Positions 55,256 through 64,000 of a DNA stretch of 64,000 nucleotides are shown piece after piece. Made by a program: the position numbers and the translations under genes. Positions within the stretch are counted from its first letter, which is position 1. The number at the start of each line of letters is the position of its first letter. The notes below the pieces were generated by a model. That model was not told the origin of the DNA, did not search any database, and worked only from the letters and a program-made list of their open reading frames with translations. The DNA is from Bacteroidia bacterium (GTDB taxonomy: Bacteria > Bacteroidota > Bacteroidia > Flavobacteriales > Flavobacteriaceae): NCBI GenBank assembly GCA_030430385.1, contig JAUIFO010000010.1, positions 1 to 64,000 of the forward strand, read 5' to 3'.

Positions 55256-56443
55256 ATGAAAAGAGTAATTGTTGGACTTTCAGGAGGTGTTGACTCTAGT
55301 GTTGCTGCATATTTATTAAAAGAGCAAGGCTATGAGGTTATAGGCTTATTTATGAAAAATTGGCATGATGATTCTGTAACCATTTCTGATGAATGCCCTT
55401 GGCTAGACGATAGTAATGATGCCATGTTGGTGGCAGATAAGTTAGGCATCCCTTTTCAAACGGTCGATTTGAGTCAGCAATACAAAGAACGTATTGTTGA
55501 TTACATGTTTGATGAATATCAAAAGGGAAGAACTCCTAATCCTGACGTGCTTTGTAATAGAGAGATCAAGTTTGATGTGTTTATGAAAATTGCCTTAGAC
55601 CTTGGCGCAGACTACGTCGCGACAGGACATTATTGTAGACGAGGCGTTGTTGAAAAAGATGGGAAAACCATCTATCAATTACTATCAGGTGTTGATACGA
55701 ACAAAGATCAATCGTATTTTTTATGTCAACTCTCTCAAGAACAATTGTCTAAAGCACTATTTCCAATTGGTGAATTAACTAAGCCTGAAGTGCGTAACAT
55801 TGCTTCAGAGCAAGGTTTAATCACTGCAGATAAGAAAGACTCCCAAGGATTGTGTTTTATTGGAAAAGTGCGATTGCCTGAATTCCTTCAGCAAAAATTA
55901 AAGCCTAAAGAAGGCGTCATCGTTGAAATTTCTAAAGATCAAAAACTGTATCAAAAAGAGATACCTAGTTTTGAATCTAAAGAAGATGAACTCGCTTATC
56001 GTACTCAAAAAATTGAATATGAAGTCAGTGATGGCCATATTGTTGGTCAGCATCAAGGCGCACATTACTTTACCAAAGGTCAGCGAAAAGGTTTAGCTGT
56101 TGGAGGAACTAAAGAACCACTTTTTGTTATTGATACCAATGTTGAGGATAATGTAATTTACACTGGTCAAGGTAAAGATCATCCTGGATTACTAAAATCG
56201 ACATTATTTGTTCGTAATGACGAATTACATTGGATTCGTAAAGATTTAGAATTAGATGTCGATCAATCGATGCCAGTTAAAGCGAGAATACGATACCGTC
56301 AACCACTTGAAAAAGCAACATTATACAAAGTCGATAGTGGTTTATATGTAGAGTTTGAAAATCTTCAGTCTGCAATAACTGAAGGTCAATTTGTAGCATG
56401 GTATTTAGATGATGAATTAGTAGGTTCGGGAGTTATTTCTTAA
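55256..56443 (+). CDS. mnmA: tRNA-specific 2-thiouridylase
   Basis: The 395-residue enzyme thiolates U34 of tRNA-Lys, -Glu and -Gln. The P-loop is [19 protein letters not shown]; catalytic cysteines lie in [12 protein letters not shown] and [29 protein letters not shown] motif begins the C-terminal domains. Two copies of TTGCAATAGCAAC flank the gene. It is likely transcribed from its own promoter. Confidence 0.96.
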   Translation: MKRVIVGLSGGVDSSVAAYLLKEQGYEVIGLFMKNWHDDSVTISDECPWLDDSNDAMLVADKLGIPFQTVDLSQQYKERIVDYMFDEYQKGRTPNPDVLCNREIKFDVFMKIALDLGADYVATGHYCRRGVVEKDGKTIYQLLSGVDTNKDQSYFLCQLSQEQLSKALFPIGELTKPEVRNIASEQGLITADKKDSQGLCFIGKVRLPEFLQQKLKPKEGVIVEISKDQKLYQKEIPSFESKEDELAYRTQKIEYEVSDGHIVGQHQGAHYFTKGQRKGLAVGGTKEPLFVIDTNVEDNVIYTGQGKDHPGLLKSTLFVRNDELHWIRKDLELDVDQSMPVKARIRYRQPLEKATLYKVDSGLYVEFENLQSAITEGQFVAWYLDDELVGSGVIS

Positions 56444-56472
56444 ATTGCAATAGCAACCCAAATTATTGCTTG

Positions 56473-58083
56473 ATGAAGAAATTAATACTAATCGCTGTAG
56501 TACTTCTACAGTACTTGTCGTTTTCTCAAGAACATGCTTGGGTATATCTTACCGATAAACCTAATGCCTCTGAAGCATTAGCTAACCCAATTTCAATTCT
56601 TACTCAAAACGCAATAGACCGAAAAACAACTCGTAATATTCCTATTGACGAGCGTGATGTTCCTGTTAATGAAGCTTACATCACACAATTAAAAGCACAG
56701 CCTGGAATTTCTGTAATGGCAAAATCTAAGTGGTTTAATGCTGTTTATGTCATTGGTACAGAAGCGGAGATCAATGATCTCGAAATGCTTGATTTTGTAG
56801 ATGTTATTGATTTTGCTAATAACAGTTTAAACAGTGATTCACGAATCGCTTACACTGCCTCTAAGTTTAGTACAGAAGAACAATTGGTCGATTTTAATTA
56901 TGGTAGTGCGCAGAATCAAATTGAAATGATAGGTGTTGATGCGTTGCATTTGCAAGATTACACTGGAGAAGGTATTATCATTGCAGTGTTAGATTCTGGA
57001 TTTACTAATACAGATACGATGCAAGCGTTTCAACGTCTCAGAGATAATGGAGGTCTGTTAGGAGGTTATGATTTTGTCGATAGAAATGAGAACGTTTTTG
57101 CTTTCACAGGAGGCGAACATGGTACACGTGTGCTCAGTAGTATGGCAGGATTCATTCAAGATGAATATGTTGGAACAGCTCCAGATGCGTCTTACTATTT
57201 GTTCAGAACTGAAGATACAAGCAGTGAAATGCCTGTTGAAGAAGCTTATTGGGTTGAAGCAGCCGAACGTGCAGACAGTCTTGGTGTGCATATGATCAAT
57301 TCTTCGCTTGGTTATCGTGTTTATGACAATTCAAATTACAGCTATACACCAAGTGATATGAATGGTGATACAGCCTTCATAACAAAAGGCGCTAATATTG
57401 CCAATGAGAAGGGGATTTTGGTAGTTAATTCAGCTGGAAATTCAGGTGCTAGTGACTGGCAAACTGTTGGAGCACCTGCAGATGCTTCTGGTGTGTTTAG
57501 TATTGGTGCTGTAGATTCTGAAGGCATGTACGCTTCATTTAGTTCGCAAGGTTCTAATGCGCAGCCTACTCAAAAACCAGATGTAGTAGCTAGAGGTGCT
57601 GGAGCTGCTGTGGTAAATTCTAATAATACTATAATTAATAATAACGGAACTTCTTTTAGTTCACCAATTATGGCAGGTGCGATAGCATCGCTTTGGCAAG
57701 CCTTACCTAATGCTTCACATGAAGAGATTAAAGATTTTGTAAGACAATCTGCATCTCAATTTAATACTCCCGATTTTTTTCTAGGTTATGGAATTCCAAA
57801 TTTTGAAACAGCCTTAGATATTGGTTTGTCTGTTCCTGAAGAAAACTTTATTCAATTTAAAGTATTTCCTAACCCTGTACAGTCTTTATTAACCATACAG
57901 ATTCCTCAAAGTTCTGAACCTACGACACTGAAAGTTTACAATGTTATTGGAAAATTAATACTTGAGCAGGATATTTCACAATCTGAAACTACATTGAATA
58001 TGGCTTCTATGGCTTCAGGTGTCTATATCTTGTCTTTTGAAAATGACAATGCGTCAAAACAATTCAAACTTATAAAATCATAA
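56473..58083 (+). CDS. Secreted subtilisin-like serine protease (S8) with T9SS sorting domain
   Basis: The 536-residue protease has a signal peptide (KKLILIAVVLLQYLSFSQ), a propeptide-like segment to about 150, and the S8 triad: Asp174 in IIAVLDSGF, His216 in GEHGTRV and Ser394 in NGTSFSSPIMAGAIASLW. A type A sorting domain ends it (FPNPVQSLLTIQ, then ASGVYILSF). It is exported by the type IX system and likely digests extracellular protein. An in-frame TTG precedes the ATG at 56473. The next gene starts directly after its stop. Confidence 0.93.
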   Translation: MKKLILIAVVLLQYLSFSQEHAWVYLTDKPNASEALANPISILTQNAIDRKTTRNIPIDERDVPVNEAYITQLKAQPGISVMAKSKWFNAVYVIGTEAEINDLEMLDFVDVIDFANNSLNSDSRIAYTASKFSTEEQLVDFNYGSAQNQIEMIGVDALHLQDYTGEGIIIAVLDSGFTNTDTMQAFQRLRDNGGLLGGYDFVDRNENVFAFTGGEHGTRVLSSMAGFIQDEYVGTAPDASYYLFRTEDTSSEMPVEEAYWVEAAERADSLGVHMINSSLGYRVYDNSNYSYTPSDMNGDTAFITKGANIANEKGILVVNSAGNSGASDWQTVGAPADASGVFSIGAVDSEGMYASFSSQGSNAQPTQKPDVVARGAGAAVVNSNNTIINNNGTSFSSPIMAGAIASLWQALPNASHEEIKDFVRQSASQFNTPDFFLGYGIPNFETALDIGLSVPEENFIQFKVFPNPVQSLLTIQIPQSSEPTTLKVYNVIGKLILEQDISQSETTLNMASMASGVYILSFENDNASKQFKLIKS

Positions 58084-59031
58084 ATGACAAATAGAATTAC
58101 CGAACTGTTCAACATCAAATACCCTCTTATTCAGGCAGGAATGATTTGGAACAGTGGTTGGAAACTTGCTTCAGCAGCAAGTAATGCTGGTGCTTTGGGT
58201 TTACTTGGTGCTGGTTCAATGTATCCAGATGTGTTACGAGAGCATATTCAGAAGTGCAAAAAAGCTACTGATCAACCTTTTGGTGTGAATGTACCAATGC
58301 TATATCCAAACATTGAAGAAATTATGGATATTATTGTTGAGGAAGGTGTGAAAATTGTATTTACATCTGCTGGTAATCCTAAAACTTGGACCTCTTGGTT
58401 AAAGGAAAGAGGTATTACTGTTGTTCATGTTGTTAGTAGCGTAAAGTTTGCATTAAAAGCACAAGAGGCTGGAGTAGATGCTGTGGTTGCTGAAGGGTTT
58501 GAAGCTGGTGGTCACAATGGAAGAGAGGAAACCACAACCTTGACTTTAATTCCAATGGTGAAAGAGCATTTAAAGATTCCATTAATTGCTGCTGGTGGTA
58601 TAGCAACTGGTGACGCGATGCTAGCTGTTATGATTTTAGGTGCTGATGCTGTTCAGGTTGGAAGCAGATTTGTAGCAAGTGTTGAAGCGTCTTCGCATGA
58701 TGCTTTTAAGAATGTGGTTGTTGATGCTAAAGAAGGAGATACACACCTGACCTTAAAAGAACTTGCTCCTGTACGACTTATCAAAAATAAATTCTACAAC
58801 GAATTGCAAGCCTTGTATCAGAAAGGGGCTTCTATAGAAGACTTAAAAGCCCATTTGGGTAGAGCAAGAGCTAAGCGTGGTATGTTTGAAGGCGACTTAG
58901 AAGATGGCGAATTGGAAATCGGACAAATAGCAGGATTAATCCATGATATAAAGCCAGCCGCTCAAATTGTTGAAGACATGATCTGTGAATTTCATGAAGC
59001 TCAGGATAAGGCTAAAATGCCGTTTTATTGA
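58084..59031 (+). CDS. Nitronate monooxygenase (2-nitropropane dioxygenase family)
   Basis: The 315-residue FMN-binding TIM barrel starts ELFNIKYPLIQAGMIWNSGW and has VVAEGFEAGGHNGREE, IAAGGIATGDAM and GADAVQVGSRFVAS, which bind FMN phosphate. Enzymes of the family oxidise nitroalkanes; some homologs instead act as FabK-like enoyl reductases, so the substrate is open. It abuts the protease gene with no gap. Confidence 0.88.
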   Translation: MTNRITELFNIKYPLIQAGMIWNSGWKLASAASNAGALGLLGAGSMYPDVLREHIQKCKKATDQPFGVNVPMLYPNIEEIMDIIVEEGVKIVFTSAGNPKTWTSWLKERGITVVHVVSSVKFALKAQEAGVDAVVAEGFEAGGHNGREETTTLTLIPMVKEHLKIPLIAAGGIATGDAMLAVMILGADAVQVGSRFVASVEASSHDAFKNVVVDAKEGDTHLTLKELAPVRLIKNKFYNELQALYQKGASIEDLKAHLGRARAKRGMFEGDLEDGELEIGQIAGLIHDIKPAAQIVEDMICEFHEAQDKAKMPFY

Positions 59032-59079
59032 AAACACCTATATTTGATAAATTGCTAATCCATTCCCTATAGCTAGTTA

Positions 59080-60192
59080 ATGAGTTCTAAGATTAATGTT
59101 TTAATTCCTGATGGATGTAGCACTTGGGCTATGAGTGTGCTATCCTGTTTGTCTTATAATTCAAACTACAAATGCTACGTTTTATCTAATACTAAGCGAA
59201 CAGCAACCAAATATTCAAGATTTACCTCGTATTACAAATACTACGAAAGATCATCAGATTCTGCTTGGCTTGATATTGTATTAAATGAAATTGAAGACAA
59301 AAACATTTCAATAGTTGTACCTGTAGCAGAGAATGAAATTCGATTTTGTATTGCAAATGCTGAAGCAGTATCAAAAAAAGCAAAGCTTATTCCGCTACCT
59401 AGCTTGGAGATGTTTGAAATTGCTATTGACAAATACAAACTTGGCGAATTTCTGAAATCACATCAAATAGCATATCCTAAATTTGCGTATGAGGCCAATC
59501 TGAAAACCTTCAACGTAGATCAGTTGGATTTAAAGTTTCCTATTTTATTTAAACCACTTCATCAAAAAGGAGGTGATGGTATATTGAGGTTTAACGATGT
59601 TGAAGCGTTTTCTAAGTATGTTAAGGAAACCTCTTTGGATGCACCTATTTTTGTTCAAGAATATATTGAAGGTTTTGATATAGATTGCAGTGTATTGTGT
59701 TTAGAAGGAAACGTTCTAGCACATACGATTCAAAAAGGCGATTTAAAAGGACATAGTCCTTATGCACCTCAATTAGGCTTTAATTTTATTACGGATGATC
59801 GTGTTTTAGAACTTATAAAAAAGACAATGAAGTTAATGCATTGGTCTGGCGTAGCGCATATTGATTTACGATATGATGCTGTAAATGATGCTTATAAAAT
59901 TATTGAGATTAATGCTCGTTTTTGGGGAAGTGTAGATGGTTCTAGAGCAGTTGGTTTAAATTTTCCTGATCTAGCTGTGAAATTAGCTAGTGAAGGTGAT
60001 ATTGATACCATTTCAGCAAAACAAATGCATTATATGCGACTCAAAGGACTTTTGAAATCCATAAAACGAAACCCTTTACTTATTTTTAAACGTACCTATA
60101 TTCTTAATAATACTGAAGCTAGTGCGTTTTTTAAAGATCCATTACCAACAGGCTTTAAGTTTTTAGAATGGATAGGAAGACGTCTTTCATAA
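59080..60192 (+). CDS. ATP-grasp ligase-like protein
   Basis: The 370-residue protein has a Rossmann-like start (INVLIPDGCSTWAMSVLSCL), a central region VVPVAENEIRFC, then an ATP-grasp fold: FPILFKPLHQKGGDGILRF, IFVQEYIEGFDIDCSVLC and a metal-binding YKIIEINARFWGSVDGS. It resembles CarB-like carboxylate-amine ligases of unknown substrate, often in envelope polysaccharide contexts. It follows the nitronate monooxygenase gene by 48 nt and converges on the PD40 gene. Confidence 0.83.
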   Translation: MSSKINVLIPDGCSTWAMSVLSCLSYNSNYKCYVLSNTKRTATKYSRFTSYYKYYERSSDSAWLDIVLNEIEDKNISIVVPVAENEIRFCIANAEAVSKKAKLIPLPSLEMFEIAIDKYKLGEFLKSHQIAYPKFAYEANLKTFNVDQLDLKFPILFKPLHQKGGDGILRFNDVEAFSKYVKETSLDAPIFVQEYIEGFDIDCSVLCLEGNVLAHTIQKGDLKGHSPYAPQLGFNFITDDRVLELIKKTMKLMHWSGVAHIDLRYDAVNDAYKIIEINARFWGSVDGSRAVGLNFPDLAVKLASEGDIDTISAKQMHYMRLKGLLKSIKRNPLLIFKRTYILNNTEASAFFKDPLPTGFKFLEWIGRRLS

Positions 60193-60194
60193 AC

Positions 60195-61121
60195 TTATTT
60201 TTTAAAGGTCGTTTTAAATAACCTACTGGCACCATTTGCATAACTATTAAAACCATCTATTAAACCTTCAATAGATGTCACTTGTTTCCTTTCGTCTTGA
60301 TTATGAATCCGCTTGCTTGTAAAGTACAAGGTGTTTGTGTTCAAATTGACAAACGGACAATAATCCATTTTGTCAGAATTAACTTTTTCGCCCATATTTT
60401 CTGAAGGTGTCCAAGTAAGATCTTCATTTCGATAACTTATATACAGATCACCACTTCCAAATCCGTCTTCACGATTATAACAAGTGTAAATCAAAAAACT
60501 TTCGTCTGGAGCTACAAAGGCGTTAAATTCATAACCAGCAGAATTAATAGCACTACTCAATGGTTTTGGAGTAGAATAGTTTCCATTGATAAACTCACTT
60601 ACATAGATATCATCTTTTTGTTGTAATGTCGTATTGTCCAATGTGAAGTACAAATTCTTAGAATCTGTTATCACTGGATAAAATTCATCCATTTCAGTAT
60701 TTATCGGACTCCCAATATTTTTAGGTGCAGACCATTCTGAATCAATTCGTTCACGCGTAACATACCAAATATCAAAATCTTTGGTCGCTGTTGAAGTGTT
60801 ATCTAACGGTCTGTTTGAAGCATAATACAAACGCAAACCGTCTTTTGATAAAAAAGGCTCTATATCAAAATAGTGTCCAGAAAATGAAACAACATGTAAG
60901 TCAGACCACTGGTTATCAGTTTTTCTTGCTGAAACAATTACAGATTGATCACCAATGACACTTTGCGCTGAAAAAAAGACTTCAGTTTCATCATTAGATA
61001 TTGCAAGGTCTCTCACATTTGGAAATTGACCAACAATAGATTCTAAAAAAGGATCTACAGACGTATTCTGCGAAAAAGCTATGGAAGAAATGCTGAGTAA
61101 AAGTGTAAGAATTGATTTCAT
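60195..61121 (-). CDS. Secreted PD40/TolB-like beta-propeller protein
   Basis: The 308-residue protein has a signal peptide (LTLLLSISSIAFSQ) and repeated propeller blades with DIEPFLSKDGLRLYYASNRP, DEFYPVITDSKNLYFT and EFNAFVAPDESFLIYTCY. These match WD40-like PD40 repeats, as in TolB. Blades are fewer than in a complete TolB. Binding function unknown. Confidence 0.83.
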   Translation of the reverse strand: MKSILTLLLSISSIAFSQNTSVDPFLESIVGQFPNVRDLAISNDETEVFFSAQSVIGDQSVIVSARKTDNQWSDLHVVSFSGHYFDIEPFLSKDGLRLYYASNRPLDNTSTATKDFDIWYVTRERIDSEWSAPKNIGSPINTEMDEFYPVITDSKNLYFTLDNTTLQQKDDIYVSEFINGNYSTPKPLSSAINSAGYEFNAFVAPDESFLIYTCYNREDGFGSGDLYISYRNEDLTWTPSENMGEKVNSDKMDYCPFVNLNTNTLYFTSKRIHNQDERKQVTSIEGLIDGFNSYANGASRLFKTTFKK

Positions 61122-61207
61122 AATAAGGAATGATTGATGTTTAAATTTACAAAACCAATTGACTTACAATTTTAAAGTTATGTTAATTTACCAAACCCTA
61201 TAAACAA

Positions 61208-61233
61208 CAAAAAGAGGACCTCTCCTCTTTTTG
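61208..61233. repeat. 10-bp inverted repeat in the divergent gap
   Basis: CAAAAAGAGG (61208-61217) pairs with CCTCTTTTTG (61224-61233) around ACCTCT, alone in the 390-base gap between the PD40 and MATE genes. It is not followed by a long T run, and no gene ends here, so it may be an operator or end a short transcript. The rest of the gap holds no visible gene. Confidence 0.5.
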
Positions 61234-61482
61234 TCTGAAACGTTTTTTAACAACAAAATTTTTAAATCCCTCTAAAATAATAGCTAAAAAAGTTTCTACC
61301 CCAAATACCTAACCTACTAAATAAGGTATTTATAACAGTAAAAATAATGCTTTCTATAATTCTGAATAAACAAATAGAAATCAATTTATTAACAATTATG
61401 GGTTTATAACGTTTTAGCAATAAAACTATTGTCTATGATGACTTTATTAACATGAAATTATAGTTTAAATAAATGCAAAACT

Positions 61483-61490
61483 TACCTTTG
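61483..61490 (+). promoter_or_regulatory. MATE-gene -7 box
   Basis: TACCTTTG, a perfect TAnnTTTG match, about 23 nt before the likely start codon. Confidence 0.55.
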
Positions 61491-61513
61491 CACTTGTAAA
61501 AAATAAGTCATTG

Positions 61514-62917
61514 GTGTTATCTCATTATACAAAAGAATTTAAGCAAAATTGGATCTTAGCTGCACCTGTAATGTTAGGTATGCTTGGGCATACTTTTGTG
61601 CAGTTTGTTGATAACATTATGGTTGGGCAATTAGGAACTGCTCAATTGGCTGCAGTATCCTTAGGGAATAGTTTTATGTTTATTGCCATGTCTATTGGTA
61701 TTGGATTTTCTACTGCAATTACACCTTTAATTGCAGAAGCAGATGCCGCTAAAAACTTTAGTGTTGGAAAATCTTCATTTAAACATGGCTTGTTCTTATG
61801 CTTAATTTTAAGTGTCATCCTCTTTCTTTTAGTGCTTTTAGCTAAACCCTTATTATATTTTATGAAGCAACCTGTTGAGGTTGTAGAGTTGGCTATTCCA
61901 TATTTAAATTTAGTTGCAGTTTCATTAATTCCATTGATTGTTTTTCAGGCGTTCAAACAGTTTAGTGATGGTTTGTCTATGACCAAATACCCAATGTATG
62001 CCACACTCATCGCTAATATTGTGAATATTGTGTTGAACTACCTGCTCATTTTTGGAAAATTCGGATGTCCTAAACTAGGGATTGTTGGCGCTGCTTATGG
62101 TACATTGGTTTCAAGACTAATTATGCTGGCTTATCTTTGGTGGTTATTATCAAAAAAAGAGAAGTCTAGAGCATACGTCACTAATATTAAGCTTTTTGTA
62201 CTCAGTAAAGTAAGACTTATAAAAGTATTTAATCTTGGATATCCAAGTGCAATGCAAATGTTTTTTGAAGTTGCAATCTTTACAGCTGCAATATGGTTGA
62301 GTGGTTTGCTGGGTAAAAACCCTCAGGCTGCAAATCAAATTGCACTTAATTTGGCATCAATGACGTTTATGGTAGCCATGGGTTTAAGTGTTGCTGCTAT
62401 GATTAGAGTAGGAAATCAAAAGGGTTTACAGCAATACTTTGAATTAAGACGCATTGCGTTTTCCATTTTTTTACTAGCAACACTTTTAGCAACAGTATTC
62501 GGATTGGTATTTTACCTTTTCCATGATCAATTGCCTAAACTGTATGTTAATTATGGAGACGCTTTAAATTTAAAAGATAATATAGAGGTAGTGAAAATAG
62601 CTTCTCAATTAATGCTTGCTGCAGCTGTTTTTCAGATTAGTGATAGTCTTCAGGTCGTTGTTTTAGGCGCTTTAAGAGGATTACAAGATGTCAAAATTCC
62701 AACCTTAATCACTTTTTTAGCCTATTGGATAATTGGATTTCCAGTAAGTTATTATCTCGGAAAAGAGGAGGCTTACGGAAGCTTCGGAATATGGCTAGGA
62801 TTGTTAGCAGGATTAACATCTGCTGCAATTTTATTGTTTATACGATTCAATTATCTCACGAAAAGATTAATTTTGAATTCAACTTCAGATAAAAAAACAA
62901 ATTATGGAACTTCCTAA
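61514..62917 (+). CDS. MATE family efflux transporter
   Basis: The 467-residue protein has twelve helices in two related halves; the start LSHYTKEFKQNWILAAPVML and DNIMVGQLGTAQLAAVSLGN are family hallmarks. It exports drugs or metabolites with Na+ or H+. No ATG lies near: TTG 61511 and GTG 61514 are possible, and GTG aligns with the usual Met of MLS-type starts. It overlaps the next gene by 14 nt. Confidence 0.93.
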   Translation: MLSHYTKEFKQNWILAAPVMLGMLGHTFVQFVDNIMVGQLGTAQLAAVSLGNSFMFIAMSIGIGFSTAITPLIAEADAAKNFSVGKSSFKHGLFLCLILSVILFLLVLLAKPLLYFMKQPVEVVELAIPYLNLVAVSLIPLIVFQAFKQFSDGLSMTKYPMYATLIANIVNIVLNYLLIFGKFGCPKLGIVGAAYGTLVSRLIMLAYLWWLLSKKEKSRAYVTNIKLFVLSKVRLIKVFNLGYPSAMQMFFEVAIFTAAIWLSGLLGKNPQAANQIALNLASMTFMVAMGLSVAAMIRVGNQKGLQQYFELRRIAFSIFLLATLLATVFGLVFYLFHDQLPKLYVNYGDALNLKDNIEVVKIASQLMLAAAVFQISDSLQVVVLGALRGLQDVKIPTLITFLAYWIIGFPVSYYLGKEEAYGSFGIWLGLLAGLTSAAILLFIRFNYLTKRLILNSTSDKKTNYGTS

Positions 62918-63131
62918 ATTTATTCTTGGTGATAATACCGATCATCCCAATGCTATTTTTGTGATTCATACCGAATTTCCAAGATTTATTATTAACCTTG
63001 AAGATGATGAGGTTGAATGGTTCGAAGAGTTTGATGAGCATGATCAGCGTGAAATTGAAAATGAAGCTGAAAACCTTATCCAAGCCGCAACAGATTTTTA
63101 CGATAGGGAAGTCGCTAGATACGAAGCATAA
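62904..63131 (+). CDS. Small acidic protein of 75 residues
   Basis: The product (start MELPKFILGDNTDHPNAIFV) is very acidic, with a DDEVEWFEEFDEHDQREIEN helix. I recall near-identical unnamed proteins next to MATE and PAP2 genes in flavobacteria. It overlaps the MATE gene by 14 nt and the PAP2 gene by one base (TAATG), so it is translated with both. Function unknown. Confidence 0.82.
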   Translation: MELPKFILGDNTDHPNAIFVIHTEFPRFIINLEDDEVEWFEEFDEHDQREIENEAENLIQAATDFYDREVARYEA

Positions 63132-63712
63132 TGTTAGAACAATTAGTCCAATTAGATACAGAGCTTTTTGTATACCTCAATAGCTTAGGAACTGAAACTT
63201 GGGATGGCTTTTGGATGTTCTACACTACAAAATATAATTGGGCTCCTTTTTATGCGCTGTTGTTGTTTTTAATGTATAAGAAGTTAAATACTAAAGTGTT
63301 TTGGTATACGCTTATTGTCATTATTCTAATGATTGTCTTCACAGATCAGATTACTAATGTATTTAAAAAGGTATTGGTCATGCGATTGAGACCTTGCTAC
63401 AATACTGAAATAAATGATATAATCAGATTAGTAAAACGATCTTGTGGTGGTCAGTATGGTTATTTTTCTGGTCATTCTTCTAACTCAATGGCTGTGGCTA
63501 TTTTTATGGGTATGATGCTCAAATCTAAATTTAGATTTATCCCAATCCTCTTAATAATTTGGGCAATAGCTATGGGCTACAGTCGTATTTATATTGGTGT
63601 ACATTATCCACTTGATGTGTTAAGTGGAATGTTGTTTGGCGCATTCTCTGGCTATTTATTTTATCGGATCTTTTTAAAGGTGCAATCTAAAGTAGAATCC
63701 AATTCTCACTAA
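63131..63712 (+). CDS. PAP2 family membrane phosphatase
   Basis: The 193-residue membrane enzyme has the three phosphatase motifs: KKVLVMRLRPCYN, SGHSSNSMAVA and YSRIYIGVHYPLDV. It removes phosphate from lipids such as undecaprenyl pyrophosphate or phosphatidates. Its stop overlaps the stop of the converging glycosyltransferase gene. Confidence 0.9.
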   Translation: MLEQLVQLDTELFVYLNSLGTETWDGFWMFYTTKYNWAPFYALLLFLMYKKLNTKVFWYTLIVIILMIVFTDQITNVFKKVLVMRLRPCYNTEINDIIRLVKRSCGGQYGYFSGHSSNSMAVAIFMGMMLKSKFRFIPILLIIWAIAMGYSRIYIGVHYPLDVLSGMLFGAFSGYLFYRIFLKVQSKVESNSH

Positions 63713-64000
63713 AGATCTGTTTTAGTTATCGTGTAGTTTATGTAACGTTTTTTCATCCATAAATAGGCGAAGCAATCTAATAATGGACTTACCAACCTAT
63801 TTCGTAATCCAAATTTTGAACGACCAGCGATTCTTGGATAATGGGTTACTGGAACTTGCTTTACAGAACCTTTTTGTAATAAAATCATAGCGGCTAAAAA
63901 CCGATGCAATCCTCTAAACATATAAATTTGCTTGGCATTCTCAGTCTGAATAACTTTTAATGGACAACCCGTGTCTTCCATGCCATCTTTTGTAAATGCA
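63709..64000 (-). CDS. Glycosyltransferase family 2, C-terminal part (cut by window edge)
   Basis: The frame runs to the window end; about 97 residues are visible, starting AFTKDGMEDTGCPLKVIQT. The DTGCPLKV motif, the IYMFRGLHRFLAAMILL helix and VPVTHYPRIAGRSKFGLRNR are typical of dolichyl-phosphate-mannose-synthase-like GT2 enzymes that load sugars onto polyprenyl phosphate. The catalytic start lies outside the window. Confidence 0.85.
   Translation of the reverse strand, partial: AFTKDGMEDTGCPLKVIQTENAKQIYMFRGLHRFLAAMILLQKGSVKQVPVTHYPRIAGRSKFGLRNRLVSPLLDCFAYLWMKKRYINYTITKTDL

Overview
The window is a low-GC, gene-dense chromosomal segment that reads as a member of the Flavobacteriaceae (Bacteroidota). 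Evidence: the -7 box TAnnTTTG recurs in front of many genes, often with a TTG about 20 bp upstream; three proteins carry type IX secretion sorting domains; Rho has an Asn/Gln-rich insert; prolyl-tRNA synthetase is of the short eukaryote/archaeal-like class; and families typical of the phylum are present (DUF4293, DUF3667, DUF1599, BT_3928-like DoxX, OmpP1/FadL, GSII plus GSIII). The genus cannot be fixed from this alone. There is no prophage, insertion sequence, CRISPR array, rRNA or replication origin.

Layout. 1-7.3 kb: the tail of a T9SS type B protein, an OmpP1/FadL porin, a strange Gly-Trp-Asn-repeat lipoprotein, proS, tRNA-Glu, rpsT, rho and a DUF4293 protein. 7.3-13.7 kb: a phosphoesterase, truA, an ABC exporter, then a leftward operon folP-cdaA-DUF3667-DUF3667. 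13.8-19.2 kb: a rightward run of DUF1599, a DoxX-like protein, an orphan DppB-like permease with a probable CTG start, a TlpA-like lipoprotein, tpiA, prmA and clpS, interrupted by two kinds of structured intergenic repeat. 19.2-22 kb: a leftward sulfur module (split YeeE/YedE importer, MBL-rhodanese persulfide dioxygenase-like enzyme, HMA metallochaperone). 22-30 kb: tRNA-Arg, a 50-residue protein, a TPR hybrid histidine kinase with an AraC output domain, an S74 tail-fibre-like secreted protein and a T9SS-exported endonuclease I.

30-41 kb: a BlaI/M56 sensor pair, a Ca2+/Na+ antiporter, divergent glnA (GSII) and glnN (GSIII), a 46-residue secreted peptide, a beta-barrel protein, purM, a small membrane protein and prfA. 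41-55 kb: pyrF, guaA, a LysM lipid/ligand-binding-like protein, an OsmC protein, a DUF922 protein, a coiled-coil/beta-barrel protein, DUF3820, pyrG, yidC, a triple-FAS1 lipoprotein and a MORN-repeat protein. 55-64 kb: mnmA, a T9SS subtilase, a nitronate monooxygenase, an ATP-grasp enzyme, a PD40 protein, a MATE exporter, an acidic 75-residue protein, a PAP2 phosphatase and the end of a glycosyltransferase.

Most of the window is housekeeping (translation, nucleotide synthesis, nitrogen assimilation, secretion). The most distinctive observation is regulatory: the hybrid kinase at 22.5 kb and the S74 protein directly downstream have near-identical promoter architectures (GTTACA, 15 nt, GTTACA, 11 nt, TTG), which suggests a self-contained sensor/surface-protein regulon. 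Other points of interest are an operator array filling the blaI promoter, inverted repeats between glnA and glnN, a 106-nt multibranch RNA-like element before prmA, and several unannotated small proteins.
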